Shown here: positions 32,828 through 41,623 of the stretch, one piece after another | How the letters are laid out: each line of letters opens with the position of its first letter | How positions within the stretch are numbered: the first letter of the stretch is position 1 | Assembly: GCF_900199455.1 (NCBI RefSeq) | Contig: NZ_FZQR01000022.1 | Coordinates: 21,378-85,377, forward strand | From: Mesorhizobium carmichaelinearum | GTDB lineage: Bacteria > Pseudomonadota > Alphaproteobacteria > Rhizobiales > Rhizobiaceae | Direction of reading: 5' to 3' | DNA: 64,000 bases | Program-made: the position numbers and the translations under genes | Notes under the pieces: generated by a model | The model's database searches: none | What the model was told of the DNA's origin: nothing | The model's input: only the letters and a program-made list of their open reading frames with translations

Positions 32828-33904
32828 TTACGCCGCGCGCGGCACCCGTGAGGTGAACGTTGCCCGGGTGACCGAGATGCTGGTGCCGTCGTTGTCGCTG
32901 ATGACTTCCACCTTGGCTTCGAGCTGTTTCACCAGCGCCTCCACGATGGCTGTTCCAAGGCCGGTGGCCGGCACGTCGTTGGCGATCTTGCCGACGCCAT
33001 TGTCCGAAACCGTCAGTTTCCAGTCGCTGCCCGCGGTCTCGTAGCTCACCTGGATCCGAGCACCGTCCTTTTCCTTGGGGAAGGCATATTTGATGGCGTT
33101 GAGCACCAATTCGGTGACGATCAGTCCGAGGCTGACTGCCTTTTGCGAATCCATCCTGCCGCCTTCGGTCGTAACGGTGACTTCGATCGGCTGGGCCTCG
33201 CCAACCATCGAAGTGGCGAGGCTGCCGCACAGTTTCGAAAGGTAGGAGCCGACATCGATCTCGTCGATGCCGACCGAGGTGTGGAGATGGCGCTGCACTT
33301 CGGCCACGGATAGGACGCGTTGATGGGCGTCCTTGAGATGCTGGCGCGTCTCTTCCGAGGTGACCGAGCGCGCCTTCAGCAGCAGGATGCTGGCGATGAT
33401 TTGCAGGCTGTTGGCAACCCGGTGTTCCATTTCGCGCAACAGCACGTCTTTCTGGTTGAGCAGATCTTCGGTGCGCTTGAGCAGCTCCTCTTTCTCTCTC
33501 TCGATCACCCGACGGGCGGTGATATCGTTGAAGGCGAGAAGGATGGTGATCGCTGAACTGTGGTCGTAAAGCACCTTGCGGGCATTGAGCAGCATGGTGC
33601 GGCGGCCGATCCGCGGGAAATCATGCTCGACCTCGAAGCCGTCCATGGCGGTCTTCTCGGGAATGATCGTCTCCAGCAGCAGGCGAAGGGCCGGAATATC
33701 CCACTGGCCGTCGCCGAGCGCGTAGAGCAGCGAGCCCTGGGTTTGCGCGGGGTCGACTTCGAATGTCTTGTAGAAGGAGCGGCTGGCGGCCAGCACGCGA
33801 AATTTCTCATCGAGGACCAGGAACGGCTCGGTGATCGTGTTGACGATCGCCTGCGCCAGCGTCTGCGCATCCTCGATATTCGCGATGGGTTGAAACATGG
33901 GCAA
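32828..33904 (-). CDS. PAS domain-containing HisKA_2 sensor histidine kinase
   Basis: The 358-residue soluble protein has an N-terminal PAS domain (about 18-130; EPFLVLDEKFRVLAASRSFY, AFNDITARRVIE), a coiled coil, the HisKA_2 dimerisation helix with phospho-acceptor His161 (LREMEHRVANSLQIIASIL) and an ATPase domain with LIVTELVLNAIKYAFP (N box) and VSDNGVGK...TGLGTAIVEALVKQL (G boxes). Kinases of this type commonly act in the alphaproteobacterial general stress response or in light/redox sensing. No response regulator or EcfG/NepR gene is next to it, so it is an orphan here. There is no membrane segment, which suggests a cytosolic signal. Confidence 0.85.
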   Translation of the reverse strand: MPMFQPIANIEDAQTLAQAIVNTITEPFLVLDEKFRVLAASRSFYKTFEVDPAQTQGSLLYALGDGQWDIPALRLLLETIIPEKTAMDGFEVEHDFPRIGRRTMLLNARKVLYDHSSAITILLAFNDITARRVIEREKEELLKRTEDLLNQKDVLLREMEHRVANSLQIIASILLLKARSVTSEETRQHLKDAHQRVLSVAEVQRHLHTSVGIDEIDVGSYLSKLCGSLATSMVGEAQPIEVTVTTEGGRMDSQKAVSLGLIVTELVLNAIKYAFPKEKDGARIQVSYETAGSDWKLTVSDNGVGKIANDVPATGLGTAIVEALVKQLEAKVEVISDNDGTSISVTRATFTSRVPRAA

Positions 33905-34085
33905 AAGCCAGACGAGCGGCGTTCTGCCACTCTAGGGATTGATGTTACACCTTTGCCGCGCCGTTGTCGCGAAGTGAATCGCCGGCCACGATGACGTGAT
34001 GTCCCGTATTGTCACGGAAAAGGCGGGCACTCGGCCCGCCTTCGTCCAGCTGTTCCATTCAGGCCTTCGCCCAAATCGCGGTGCG

Positions 34086-34376
34086 TCAGTTCGCGCCGCC
34101 GAGCTGCTTGGTCATCTTGCAGAAATCGTCGTGCGACTTGGCGATGGCCTTGTCGCCGCATTCCTTCGTCATGCCTGCGCGGTCTTCTTCCTTCATGGCC
34201 ATCCAGGCGGTCTTGAATTCCTTCTCGGACTTCATCGTCTTCATGCCGGAGTCCGTATAGAAAGGCGCCATCTTTTCCGGATTGTCGAGCGCGGAGGTGC
34301 CACTGGCAGCGGCCAGCGCCGAGCCAGTCATCATGGCAAGCGCCATCGCGCCCATCGTGAGAATCTTGAAGTTCAT
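34086..34376 (-). CDS. Small secreted protein
   Basis: The 96-residue product has a signal peptide (MGAMALAMMTGSALAAASG) and a Lys/Met-rich mature part with DSGMKTMKSEKEFKTAWMAM and MTKECGDKAIAKSHDDFCKMTKQL. Two Cys could form a disulfide. AAAGGA lies before the start on the minus strand. I recall small exported proteins with this KEF...W-x-x-M...C...C layout in rhizobia but no function. Single-gene unit. Confidence 0.65.
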   Translation of the reverse strand: MNFKILTMGAMALAMMTGSALAAASGTSALDNPEKMAPFYTDSGMKTMKSEKEFKTAWMAMKEEDRAGMTKECGDKAIAKSHDDFCKMTKQLGGAN

Positions 34377-34508
34377 TGGGGAATTCCTTTCGTAGAGGTC
34401 ATTGGAATAAATGACCTGCAGACAAACGGCGCCGAGAGCAAACCGTTCCTCTATATGAATATAAATTAAAATCGTTTTTTATTTTCTCGATCGGGCCAAG
34501 GCGGCCGG

Positions 34509-34766
34509 CTACTCCATATCCGGCACGTCGCCGCTGACAAACAGCGTGGTCGGCGGTCCGTAGTCGCCAAGTGTCGGGTCGGCATCGCGGCTCCAGGCGA
34601 TGACGCCGACATGTTTTGCCGCCAGAGCCCTGGCTGTGCGTATGGCGCGGTCCTCGCTCTGCTGGTCGGCTGGGCCGAAGGCCGCAAACAATTCACCGTC
34701 CTCGCCGCGATCGAACGCGACCACGACGATCAGCTTGGGGTTTTTATGCTCTGTTGAATGGGACAT
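34509..34766 (-). CDS. Small hypothetical protein
   Basis: The 85-residue soluble acidic product starts MSHSTEHKNPKLIVVVAFDRGEDGELFAAFGPADQQSEDRAI and ends PTTLFVSGDVPDME. GAAGGAGC precedes the start. The segment EDRAIRTARALAAKHVGVIAWSRDADPTLGDYGPP recalls short rhizobial proteins of unknown function that sit alone in the chromosome. No motif points to a role. Confidence 0.6.
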   Translation of the reverse strand: MSHSTEHKNPKLIVVVAFDRGEDGELFAAFGPADQQSEDRAIRTARALAAKHVGVIAWSRDADPTLGDYGPPTTLFVSGDVPDME

Positions 34767-34842
34767 GGTGCTCCTTCAACGCGGAACCTACCACACTGTC
34801 GGGAACCCACTGCGGGCTTTTCTGACCTGTCTTGGTATCGCA

Positions 34843-34900
34843 TTGACATGAGCTTTGTCGCCATATATTGAACAGGACTATACAGGTTCACTGAACAGGT
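34843..34900 (+). promoter_or_regulatory. Candidate promoter and operator of the GntR gene
   Basis: TTGACA (34843-34848) and TATATT (34864-34869) form a plausible -35/-10 pair with a 15-base spacer. TGAACAGG occurs at 34869-34876 and again at 34892-34899, with a third related TACAGG at 34881-34886, all just before the GntR start. Direct repeats two helical turns apart at the transcription start would suit autoregulation by the encoded protein. Confidence 0.5.
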
Positions 34901-35632
34901 ATGCATATGAAGCGACGCGCGGTTCAATTGTCTCCCGGCACGGGCAAGCCCGAGCAGATCGCGACCGTTCTGGAGCATGAAATCCGATCCGGTGTGCTCG
35001 GCTTCGGCGACCGTCTGCAAAGCGAGAACGAGCTCGTCCAACGCTTCTCCGTCAGCCGCAACACGGTCCGCAAGGGCCTCGAGGAACTGTCCAGCCGCGG
35101 GCTGATCACCACCAAGGTCGGCATCGGCTCCTTCGTCACCTTCGACGGCAAGCCGGTCGACGATTCGATCGGCTGGTCACGGGCGCTCGCCAATGCCGGT
35201 GCCAATGCCGAAACCAGGACGCTGCGGCTGGAGGTCATCGAAGATGCTGATCTCGCTGCCTTGCTGGAGATCGAGAGTCCATTCTTCATCGCCGTCGACC
35301 GGGTGCGCACCAATGCCAGCGACGGCCATGCGATCTCCATCGAACGCAGCCGGCTGCCGCTGTCGCCGGAGCTGGAGGATGTGCCGCTGCGTGGCCTGCG
35401 CGAAGGATCGCTGCACCAGACACTGCGCGGCGCCGGTCTCATCCCCGACCATGGCGAGGAATGGGTCGGCATCGAGATGCTCAACGCCGAGGACGCTGCC
35501 ATCCTCGGCTGCCCGCAAGGCACGCCCTTCCTGCGCGGCCGCCGGCTGACGCGTGCGGCCGACGACCGGCCGATCGAATATGTCACCAGCCTGCTCAATC
35601 CCGCGCATTTCGCGCTGCATATGAGGTTCTGA
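34901..35632 (+). CDS. GntR/HutC-family transcription regulator
   Basis: The 243-residue protein has an N-terminal winged helix (about 15-80: VLEHEIRSGVLGFGDRLQSENELVQRFSVSRNTVRKGLEEL...GLITTKVGIGSFV) and a UTRA-type effector domain (about 95-240) ending RRLTRAADDRPIEYVTSLLNP. The wing sequence G-x-G-S-F-V is standard for HutC-type members. The first gene of the catabolic cluster, three bases before the hydrolase gene, it probably represses the operon until its substrate is bound. ATG 34901 or 34907 may be the start. Confidence 0.85.
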   Translation: MHMKRRAVQLSPGTGKPEQIATVLEHEIRSGVLGFGDRLQSENELVQRFSVSRNTVRKGLEELSSRGLITTKVGIGSFVTFDGKPVDDSIGWSRALANAGANAETRTLRLEVIEDADLAALLEIESPFFIAVDRVRTNASDGHAISIERSRLPLSPELEDVPLRGLREGSLHQTLRGAGLIPDHGEEWVGIEMLNAEDAAILGCPQGTPFLRGRRLTRAADDRPIEYVTSLLNPAHFALHMRF

Positions 35633-35635
35633 GCG

Positions 35636-36685
35636 ATGCCGGACAACACCGTGCTTGATCGCGCCATGGGCGCGCTTGTCGGCGGGGCGCTGGGCGACGC
35701 GCTCGGCATGCCGACGCAGCTTTTGTCGCCGGCCCGCATTACCGAGCTCTACGGCCATGTCGAGGATTTCGTCGCCCCCTTCGCCGATCATCCGGTGTCG
35801 AAGGGGCTCGCGGCCGGCACCATCACCGACGATACGGAACAGGCGCTGCTGCTCGGCCGCATTCTCGTCGAATCCGGCGAGCGCTTCGACCATGCGCGCT
35901 GGGTCAACGCACTGCTCGACTGGGAGCGCGAGGTCAAGGCGCGCGGCAGCTACGATCTGCTGGGTCCTTCGACGAAGCGCGCCATCGACGCCATCAACAA
36001 TGGCGTGCCGGCGGAGGAGGCGGGGCGCAGCGGCGACACCAATGGGGCGGCCATGCGCATCGCGCCGGTCGGCATCATGATGCCGCTGGAGCCGCTCGAC
36101 GCATTCGTCGCCAAAGTGGCAGAGACCTGTCGGGCAACGCACAACACCTCGATCGCAATTGCCTCGGCCGCGGCGGTTGCGGCCGCCGTCAGCCGCGGCG
36201 TTGCCGGCGGTGACTGGCGCGCCGCCTCCGGCAGCGCCATTGCCGCGGCCAGGAGAGGGGCGACGCTTGGCCATTGGGTGACCGGCGGCGACATCGCCGC
36301 GCGGATCGTCTGGGCGCAGGATCTGGTGCGCGGCAAGGTGATGAGCGATGCAATCCGGCTGATCACCGATCTGGTCGGCACCGGCGTTGCCAGCCAGGAA
36401 TCGGTTCCGGCCGCTTTCGCGGTGCTGGAAGTCGCCAGCGGTGATCCCTGGCAGGCGGCTATCATCAGCGCCAATCTCGGTGGAGACACCGACACGATCG
36501 GCGCCATCGCTGCCGGCATGGCCGGCGCCTGCACGGGTTTTTCGCGGTTGCCTGGGGATCGCGTCGCCGGTCTCAAGGACATCGACATGGCGGAGGTTCA
36601 GGCGCTGGCCGCCGATCTTGTCGCGGCGCGGACGTCAAAGGGTAGTGTGTCAAAGGCCGGCCCAGGCAAGGACGCGGCGGCATGA
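35636..36685 (+). CDS. ADP-ribosylglycohydrolase (DraG)-family protein
   Basis: The 349-residue protein has the DraG-type all-helical fold with complete metal-site motifs: GALGDALGMPTQ (about 17-28), TITDDTEQALLLG (the T-D-D-T motif, about 64-67), GDTNGAAMRIAPVG, and NLGGDTDTIGAIAAGM (the G-D-T-D-T motif, about 283-287). These bind two Mg or Mn ions that cleave N-glycosidic ADP-ribose or related ribosyl bonds. Its setting between a GntR regulator and a PfkB kinase, inside an importer operon, points to a small imported molecule rather than to protein de-ADP-ribosylation. It overlaps the kinase start by four bases. Confidence 0.85.
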   Translation: MPDNTVLDRAMGALVGGALGDALGMPTQLLSPARITELYGHVEDFVAPFADHPVSKGLAAGTITDDTEQALLLGRILVESGERFDHARWVNALLDWEREVKARGSYDLLGPSTKRAIDAINNGVPAEEAGRSGDTNGAAMRIAPVGIMMPLEPLDAFVAKVAETCRATHNTSIAIASAAAVAAAVSRGVAGGDWRAASGSAIAAARRGATLGHWVTGGDIAARIVWAQDLVRGKVMSDAIRLITDLVGTGVASQESVPAAFAVLEVASGDPWQAAIISANLGGDTDTIGAIAAGMAGACTGFSRLPGDRVAGLKDIDMAEVQALAADLVAARTSKGSVSKAGPGKDAAA

Positions 36686-37659
36686 GCGGGCGTCTCGTCC
36701 ATATCGGCAGCGCGGTGGTCGACTATGTCTACCGCATCGACGCCTTGCCGGCGCCGGGCACCGAGAAGACGGCGTCGAGCTTTGCCCAGGTCGCCGGCGG
36801 CGGCTTCAACATGATGGTCGCAGCCAGCCGCACCGGTATGACGGTGGTGTTCGGCGGCCAGCTCGGCAGCGGGCCGAATGGCGATTTCCTGCGCGCTGCC
36901 TTCGCCGCCGAGGGCATCGAGACGCTGACGCCGCCATCGCCTCATATGGACAGCGGCAATTGCGTCGCCATGATCTCACGTGATGCCGAACGTACTTTCG
37001 TCTCATGGCCAGGTGCCGAAAGCGTGCTCAGCCTCGACATGATGGCGCCGGTATCGGTAGCACCGGGTGATTGGGTGTTCACCTCAGGCTATACGCTGAG
37101 CTATCCGGGCAGCCGCGATGTGCTCACCGCCTGGATCGAGGCGCTGCCAGCAAAGATTCCCTTTGTCTTCGACCCGACGCCGATCATTTCGGACATCCCG
37201 CGTTCCATCCTGTCGCGTGTGCTTGGCCGCACCACATGGCTGAGCTGCAATGCGGCGGAAGCCGCCGAGATTGCTGGCCCTGGTGATGTCGAGAGCCTCG
37301 CGGCGCGGCTGCTTGCCGAGCATTGTGCGCAGGCCGCCGGTGTCGTTATCCGCTCCGCCGCCAAGGGCTGCCATATCAGGCTGGCCGACGGCATGGCGCA
37401 GACCGTCGCCGGGTTCAAAGTCGATCCCGTCGACACCAATGGCGCGGGCGACACCCATATAGGCGCTTTCGTCAGCGCGTTGTCGCGCGGTGCGTCTCCC
37501 TTCGAGGCGGCGCGCCACGCGAACGCGGCGGCGGCCATTTCGGTGACACGCCATGGCGGTTCATCGGCGCCGACCGATGCCGAAATCCAGACATTCCTGA
37601 GCCAGGCCGCCGCGACCGGCGCGCCGGGCCAGACAAAGAAGGCCCATCAGACAGCCTGA
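36682..37659 (+). CDS. PfkB-family carbohydrate kinase
   Basis: The 325-residue protein has both family signatures: the N-terminal VAGGGFNMMVAASRTGM (about 33-49) and the C-terminal VDPVDTNGAGDTHIGAF, whose Asp at about 255 is the catalytic base of ribokinase-type enzymes. It would phosphorylate a sugar or nucleoside hydroxyl with ATP in the cytoplasm. Position after the glycohydrolase gene, overlapping it by four bases, suggests it takes the freed ribose-type sugar. It is in the same operon as the importer that follows. Confidence 0.85.
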   Translation: MSGRLVHIGSAVVDYVYRIDALPAPGTEKTASSFAQVAGGGFNMMVAASRTGMTVVFGGQLGSGPNGDFLRAAFAAEGIETLTPPSPHMDSGNCVAMISRDAERTFVSWPGAESVLSLDMMAPVSVAPGDWVFTSGYTLSYPGSRDVLTAWIEALPAKIPFVFDPTPIISDIPRSILSRVLGRTTWLSCNAAEAAEIAGPGDVESLAARLLAEHCAQAAGVVIRSAAKGCHIRLADGMAQTVAGFKVDPVDTNGAGDTHIGAFVSALSRGASPFEAARHANAAAAISVTRHGGSSAPTDAEIQTFLSQAAATGAPGQTKKAHQTA

Positions 37660-37697
37660 CAAGCCCGGGAAGCGGGCAAACAAAGAGAGGAACCAAC

Positions 37698-38759
37698 ATG
37701 CGCATGCCAAGACTGACTGCTCTCTTGACGGCGACCGCCGTCTTCACCACCGCACTCACGCTGGCCGCCAGTGCCGCCGAAGTGCATGTGCTCAACTGGA
37801 AGGGCTACGGCGCCGACGAGCCGTGGGCCGTAGCGGCTTTCGAGAAGGCGACCGGCAACAAGGTCGTCAACGACTTCTTCAATTCCGAACAGGAAATGCT
37901 GACCAAGATCCGGACCAATCCCGGCCTCTACGACGTGGTCATGATCAACGCCGCCTTCAACGACCAGGCGATGGCAGAAAAACTGATCCAGCCGATCGAT
38001 ACCTCGAAACTGCCGAACTATGCCGACATCAGCAAGGACAAGGCCAGCTCGCCGATGCTCGACCATGACGGCAAGGTCTATGGCGTGCCGTGGGTGTGGG
38101 GCCTGACGGCGCTGGCCATCAACGAAAAATCCTTCGACAAGCCGCCGACATCGATCGCCGAAATGTGGGATCCCGCCCACAAGGGCCGCGTCGTCATCCG
38201 CGACGATGCCGTCGAGGCGGTGCAGTTCGGCGCCATCGCCACAGGCCAGAACATCAACGACATCAAGGATATGGATGCGGTCAAGACGAAGCTCACCTCG
38301 CTGATGCCGCAGATCAAGACCTTCTGGAGCTCGGAGAACGACTGGAACCAGATGGTCGCCTCCAACCAGATCGACATCGGCACCTATTGGAGCGGCTCGG
38401 CCGACCGCGCCAAAACGCACTTTAAGCTGCCGGTTTCGCTGGTCATTCCAAGGGAAGGCGCCGTCGCCTGGCTGGATGCCTTCTCCATCCCGGTCGGTTC
38501 CAAGAATGTCGAAGGCGCGCAGGCCTTCATCAACTGGATGATCGACCCGAAATTCTATGTCGAATGGGTCACCAAGGTCGGCGCGCCCGTCTCGGCCAAC
38601 ACCAAGGCGGTGGAAGCGCTGCCCGAGGATGCCTTCAACCGCAAGGTTATGGGCGATCCCGAGGTTGCCAAGCGCATCCAGTTCCAGGCGCCGATCACCG
38701 ATGCCCAGCGCGAAGCCTATCTGGCGCTGTGGCAGCAGCTCAAGGTCGACGTGAAGTAA
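37698..38759 (+). CDS. Polyamine-type ABC transporter substrate-binding protein
   Basis: The start at 37698 follows AGAGAGGAA; the product has 353 residues and a signal peptide (LTALLTATAVFTTALTLAASAAE). The mature part is a PotD/SBP_bac_8-like binding protein: VHVLNWKGYGADEPWAVAAFEKATGNKVVNDFFNS, DVVMINAAFNDQAM, and GVPWVWGLTALAINEKSF. PotD residues that bind polyamines are not obvious, and relatives import many cations and amino-sugar compounds. It is the first transporter gene, and its 3' hairpin may protect or attenuate the mRNA. Substrate presumably fits the glycohydrolase and kinase. Confidence 0.85.
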   Translation: MRMPRLTALLTATAVFTTALTLAASAAEVHVLNWKGYGADEPWAVAAFEKATGNKVVNDFFNSEQEMLTKIRTNPGLYDVVMINAAFNDQAMAEKLIQPIDTSKLPNYADISKDKASSPMLDHDGKVYGVPWVWGLTALAINEKSFDKPPTSIAEMWDPAHKGRVVIRDDAVEAVQFGAIATGQNINDIKDMDAVKTKLTSLMPQIKTFWSSENDWNQMVASNQIDIGTYWSGSADRAKTHFKLPVSLVIPREGAVAWLDAFSIPVGSKNVEGAQAFINWMIDPKFYVEWVTKVGAPVSANTKAVEALPEDAFNRKVMGDPEVAKRIQFQAPITDAQREAYLALWQQLKVDVK

Positions 38760-38771
38760 GTTCACGTCTGG

Positions 38772-38798
38772 ACCAGCCGGCGGTTCGCGCCGGCTGGT
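38772..38798 (+). terminator. Attenuator-like hairpin after the binding-protein gene
   Basis: ACCAGCCGGC and GCCGGCTGGT form a stem around a seven-base loop, followed by TCTTTC. A hairpin between binding protein and permease genes usually favours expression of the binding protein. Confidence 0.65.
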
Positions 38799-38825
38799 TC
38801 TTTCAATCCTGGGGAGGAGGGTGGC

Positions 38826-39695
38826 ATGGCAGTAGAGGGAGCGGTCGCATCGCGTAGCGGGCTGAGATCGGCTCTGCCGTTGCTAGCGCCGGCCTATCTC
38901 TGGCTGACGGTGGCGATCTTCCTGCCGCTCTCGGCCATGGTCTTTTTCTCGTTCATGACCGACCTGCCGCTGTCGGGAAAGCCCTGGGCGTTCACGCTTG
39001 GCAACTATGCCGCCTTTTTCTCGCAGAGCCTTTATCTGACACTGCTGCTGGCCTCGCTGCGCCTCGGCCTCGAAGTGACTCTGTGGTGCGTCGTCATCGG
39101 CTACCCGGCAGCCTACGTGCTGGCCAAGGTGCTGAAAGGGCGCAGCCGCGAGGCTATTTTTCTCCTCGTCATCCTGCCGTTCTGGTCGAACGGGCTGGTG
39201 CGTATCTTCTCCTGGGCGATGGTTTTGCGCGAGGGCGGCATCCTCGATACGGCGCTCAACGCTGTGCTGCCATTCAAGATCAACATCGATCTTATGTATT
39301 CCTATCCCGCCGTCATCATCGGGCTGGTGCACTCCTACGTGCCTTATATGGTGCTGACCTGTTACCTCACGCTGCAGGCCATCGATGACTCGCTGATCGA
39401 AGCCGGGCGCTCGCTCGGCGCCTCGCGGCTGCAGGTGCTGAAGCGGGTGATCATCCCGCTGTCCATGCCCGGCCTCGTAGCGGGTGCCGCGCTGATCTTC
39501 GTACCCGTCGTCGGCTCCTTCATGGAACCGCGCATCCTCGGCGGGCGCACCGGCACCTTCTACGGCACGGTGATCGAGGACCAGTTCGTTGCCGTGTTCA
39601 ACTGGCCGCTCGGCGCCGCACTCTCCTTCATCCTGCTTGCCGTGGTGCTGGTCATCCTAGCGATTGCCTCGCCGGTGCTGCGGAGGGCCGCGTGA
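38826..39695 (+). CDS. ABC transporter permease, PotB type
   Basis: The 289-residue protein has six membrane segments and the conserved cytoplasmic loop (AGRSLGASRLQVLKRVIIPLSMPGLVAGA, about 193-222) that docks on the ATPase. MVFFSFMTDLP near the start and RILGGRTGTFYGTVIEDQF after the loop are typical of PotB. GGAGGAGG lies before the start. It pairs with the next permease, overlapping its start by four bases, to form the heterodimeric channel of the polyamine-type importer. Confidence 0.85.
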   Translation: MAVEGAVASRSGLRSALPLLAPAYLWLTVAIFLPLSAMVFFSFMTDLPLSGKPWAFTLGNYAAFFSQSLYLTLLLASLRLGLEVTLWCVVIGYPAAYVLAKVLKGRSREAIFLLVILPFWSNGLVRIFSWAMVLREGGILDTALNAVLPFKINIDLMYSYPAVIIGLVHSYVPYMVLTCYLTLQAIDDSLIEAGRSLGASRLQVLKRVIIPLSMPGLVAGAALIFVPVVGSFMEPRILGGRTGTFYGTVIEDQFVAVFNWPLGAALSFILLAVVLVILAIASPVLRRAA

Positions 39696-40483
39696 TGATG
39701 ACGACCCGCATCCTCGAAGGACTGGGCCGGCTGTACATCTTCCTGCTGCTTGCTTTCCTCTATCTGCCCATCATCATCATGGCGCTGATGTCGTTCAACG
39801 TCTCGCCCTTCTACCAATTGCCGTTCGAGTGGACGACGGAATGGTACGCCTCGCTGTGGCAGAACGACCAGTTGATATCAGCGACCTGGAACAGCCTCGA
39901 GATCGCAATCATCACCACCATCATCAGCGTGGTGCTGGGCTCCGCGGCGTCGCTGGCACTTTATCGCTATGAGTTTCGCGGCAAGAAAGTACTGCAGGCG
40001 CTGCTGTTCCCGCCAATCGCCATTCCGTGGCTGATCACCGGCACGGCGATGCTGATCTTCTTCTTCGGCGTCGGCATCGGCCGCGGCCTGTTTGCCATCC
40101 TACTCGGCCATGTCGCGCTGGCGCTGCCCTATGTCATCGTCGTCGTCTCGGCGCGGTTGCAGACCTTCGCGCCCGAACTGGAAGAGGCGGCGCGTTCGCT
40201 CGGCGCCAACCAGTGGCAGGTGACAATGCGGGTGACGCTGCCCTGGATCATGCCGGGCGTCATTGCCGGCGGGCTGTTTGCTTTCGCCGTGTCGTTCGAT
40301 CAGTTCGTCGTCTCCTACTTCCTGTCGACGCCCGGCCAGACGACGCTGCCGGTCGAAATCTACGCCGCGATCCGCAAGGGTTTCACGCCCGAGATCAACG
40401 CGGTCTCGACCATCATCATTGTCGTGTCGATGGCGCTGATGCTGCTGACGGCGCGGTTCTTCAAATTCGGCGGAGAGAAATAA
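39692..40483 (+). CDS. ABC transporter permease, PotC type
   Basis: The 263-residue protein has six membrane segments, PotC-like MSFNVSPFYQLPFEWTTEWY after the first and the docking loop EEAARSLGANQWQVTMRVTLPWIMPGVIAGG (about 166-196). The FDQFVVSYFLSTPGQTTLPVEIYAAIRKGFTPEINAVSTI segment is the characteristic PotC C-terminal half. Both ends overlap the neighbouring genes (ATGA and TAATG), so translation is coupled with the first permease and the ATPase. Confidence 0.85.
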   Translation: MMMTTRILEGLGRLYIFLLLAFLYLPIIIMALMSFNVSPFYQLPFEWTTEWYASLWQNDQLISATWNSLEIAIITTIISVVLGSAASLALYRYEFRGKKVLQALLFPPIAIPWLITGTAMLIFFFGVGIGRGLFAILLGHVALALPYVIVVVSARLQTFAPELEEAARSLGANQWQVTMRVTLPWIMPGVIAGGLFAFAVSFDQFVVSYFLSTPGQTTLPVEIYAAIRKGFTPEINAVSTIIIVVSMALMLLTARFFKFGGEK

Positions 40484-41550
40484 TGGCCGGCGTGCAGGTA
40501 TCGAACGTCTCGCGCAGCTTCGGCGCGCACAAGGCGCTGGACAATGTCTCCATCGATTTCGCCGATGGCGGCTTCTATGCGCTGCTCGGACCATCAGGCA
40601 GCGGCAAGACAACGCTGCTCAGACAGATCGCCGGTTTCGATTTTCCCGACTCCGGCCGTATTTCCATCGGCGGCGAGAGTGTCGAGCGCGTGCCCGTCGA
40701 AAAGCGGCGCATCGGCATGGTGTTCCAGAACTATGCGCTGTTTCCCAATATGAGCGTCGCCGACAATGTTGCCTTCGGTCTGTCGGTGCGCGGCGAGGCC
40801 AAGGCGGTGATTGCAGCGGAAGTGCAGCGCGCGCTCGACCTCGTGCAGTTGGGCAAGCTCGGTGGCCGCCGGCCGCACCAGCTCTCCGGCGGCCAACGTC
40901 AGCGCGTCGCGCTGGCGCGTGCCATCGTCACCAAGCCGCGCGTGCTGTTGCTCGACGAACCGCTGGGCGCGCTCGACAAGGCGTTGCGCGTCGACATGCA
41001 GATCGAATTGAAGCGCATCCAGCGCGAGATCGGCATCACCACCATCTTCGTCACCCACGACCAGGAAGAGGCGCTGACGATGAGCGACCGCATCGGCATC
41101 TTGCGCGACGGACGGTTGGTGCAGGAAGGGCCGCCGGAGGAAATCTACGACCGGCCGAAAAGCGAATTCGCCGCCACCTTCCTTGGCGACGCCAACATCT
41201 TTCGCGGCGACTCGACCGGCAATGGCATCCGGCTGCCGGACGGTACAGCGATTGCCGCTGGTGTGGGCGCGGCGCTTGCCGCCGGTGCCAAGGCCAGTTG
41301 CGCCGTGCGGCCGGAACGCATTCGGATTGCCACGGATGGCGGAGCCTCCGACGCGACCAACGCGAACATGCTGAAGGGGCAGGTTTCCAAACGCATCTTC
41401 GCCGGCAACAACAGCACCTATTTCGTCGAGCGCGCCGGCCAGACGCTGAAGGTCATCGTGCAGAACACCGGCGCCGACAGGCTGGCGGAAGGGCAGAACG
41501 TGGTGCTGCGCTGGTCGCCGGAAAGCACGGTGTTGATTGCTGCGAGCTGA
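40483..41550 (+). CDS. ABC transporter ATPase, PotA type
   Basis: The 355-residue protein has Walker A LLGPSGSGKTT (about 36-46), Q-loop MVFQNYALFP, signature LSGGQRQRVALARA, Walker B VLLLDEPLGALD and H-loop FVTHDQEEALT, all canonical. The C-terminal 110 residues form a TOBE-type regulatory domain (CAVRPERIRI). The ATG overlaps the preceding stop by one base. It drives the polyamine-type importer encoded upstream. Next comes a 70-base gap with a small hairpin and the aconitase X genes. Confidence 0.9.
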   Translation: MAGVQVSNVSRSFGAHKALDNVSIDFADGGFYALLGPSGSGKTTLLRQIAGFDFPDSGRISIGGESVERVPVEKRRIGMVFQNYALFPNMSVADNVAFGLSVRGEAKAVIAAEVQRALDLVQLGKLGGRRPHQLSGGQRQRVALARAIVTKPRVLLLDEPLGALDKALRVDMQIELKRIQREIGITTIFVTHDQEEALTMSDRIGILRDGRLVQEGPPEEIYDRPKSEFAATFLGDANIFRGDSTGNGIRLPDGTAIAAGVGAALAAGAKASCAVRPERIRIATDGGASDATNANMLKGQVSKRIFAGNNSTYFVERAGQTLKVIVQNTGADRLAEGQNVVLRWSPESTVLIAAS

Positions 41551-41623
41551 TCCTCGTTCTGGCTCTTGCCAGATAGCAGGCAATGAGGAACAGCATAGCC
41601 GGGCATAAGCCCGGAGTTTTCCG

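Noticed and set aside
35636..36685. DraG-type protein as regulator of nitrogenase
   Set aside because: No draT or nif gene is nearby, and the gene is coupled to a sugar kinase and importer.
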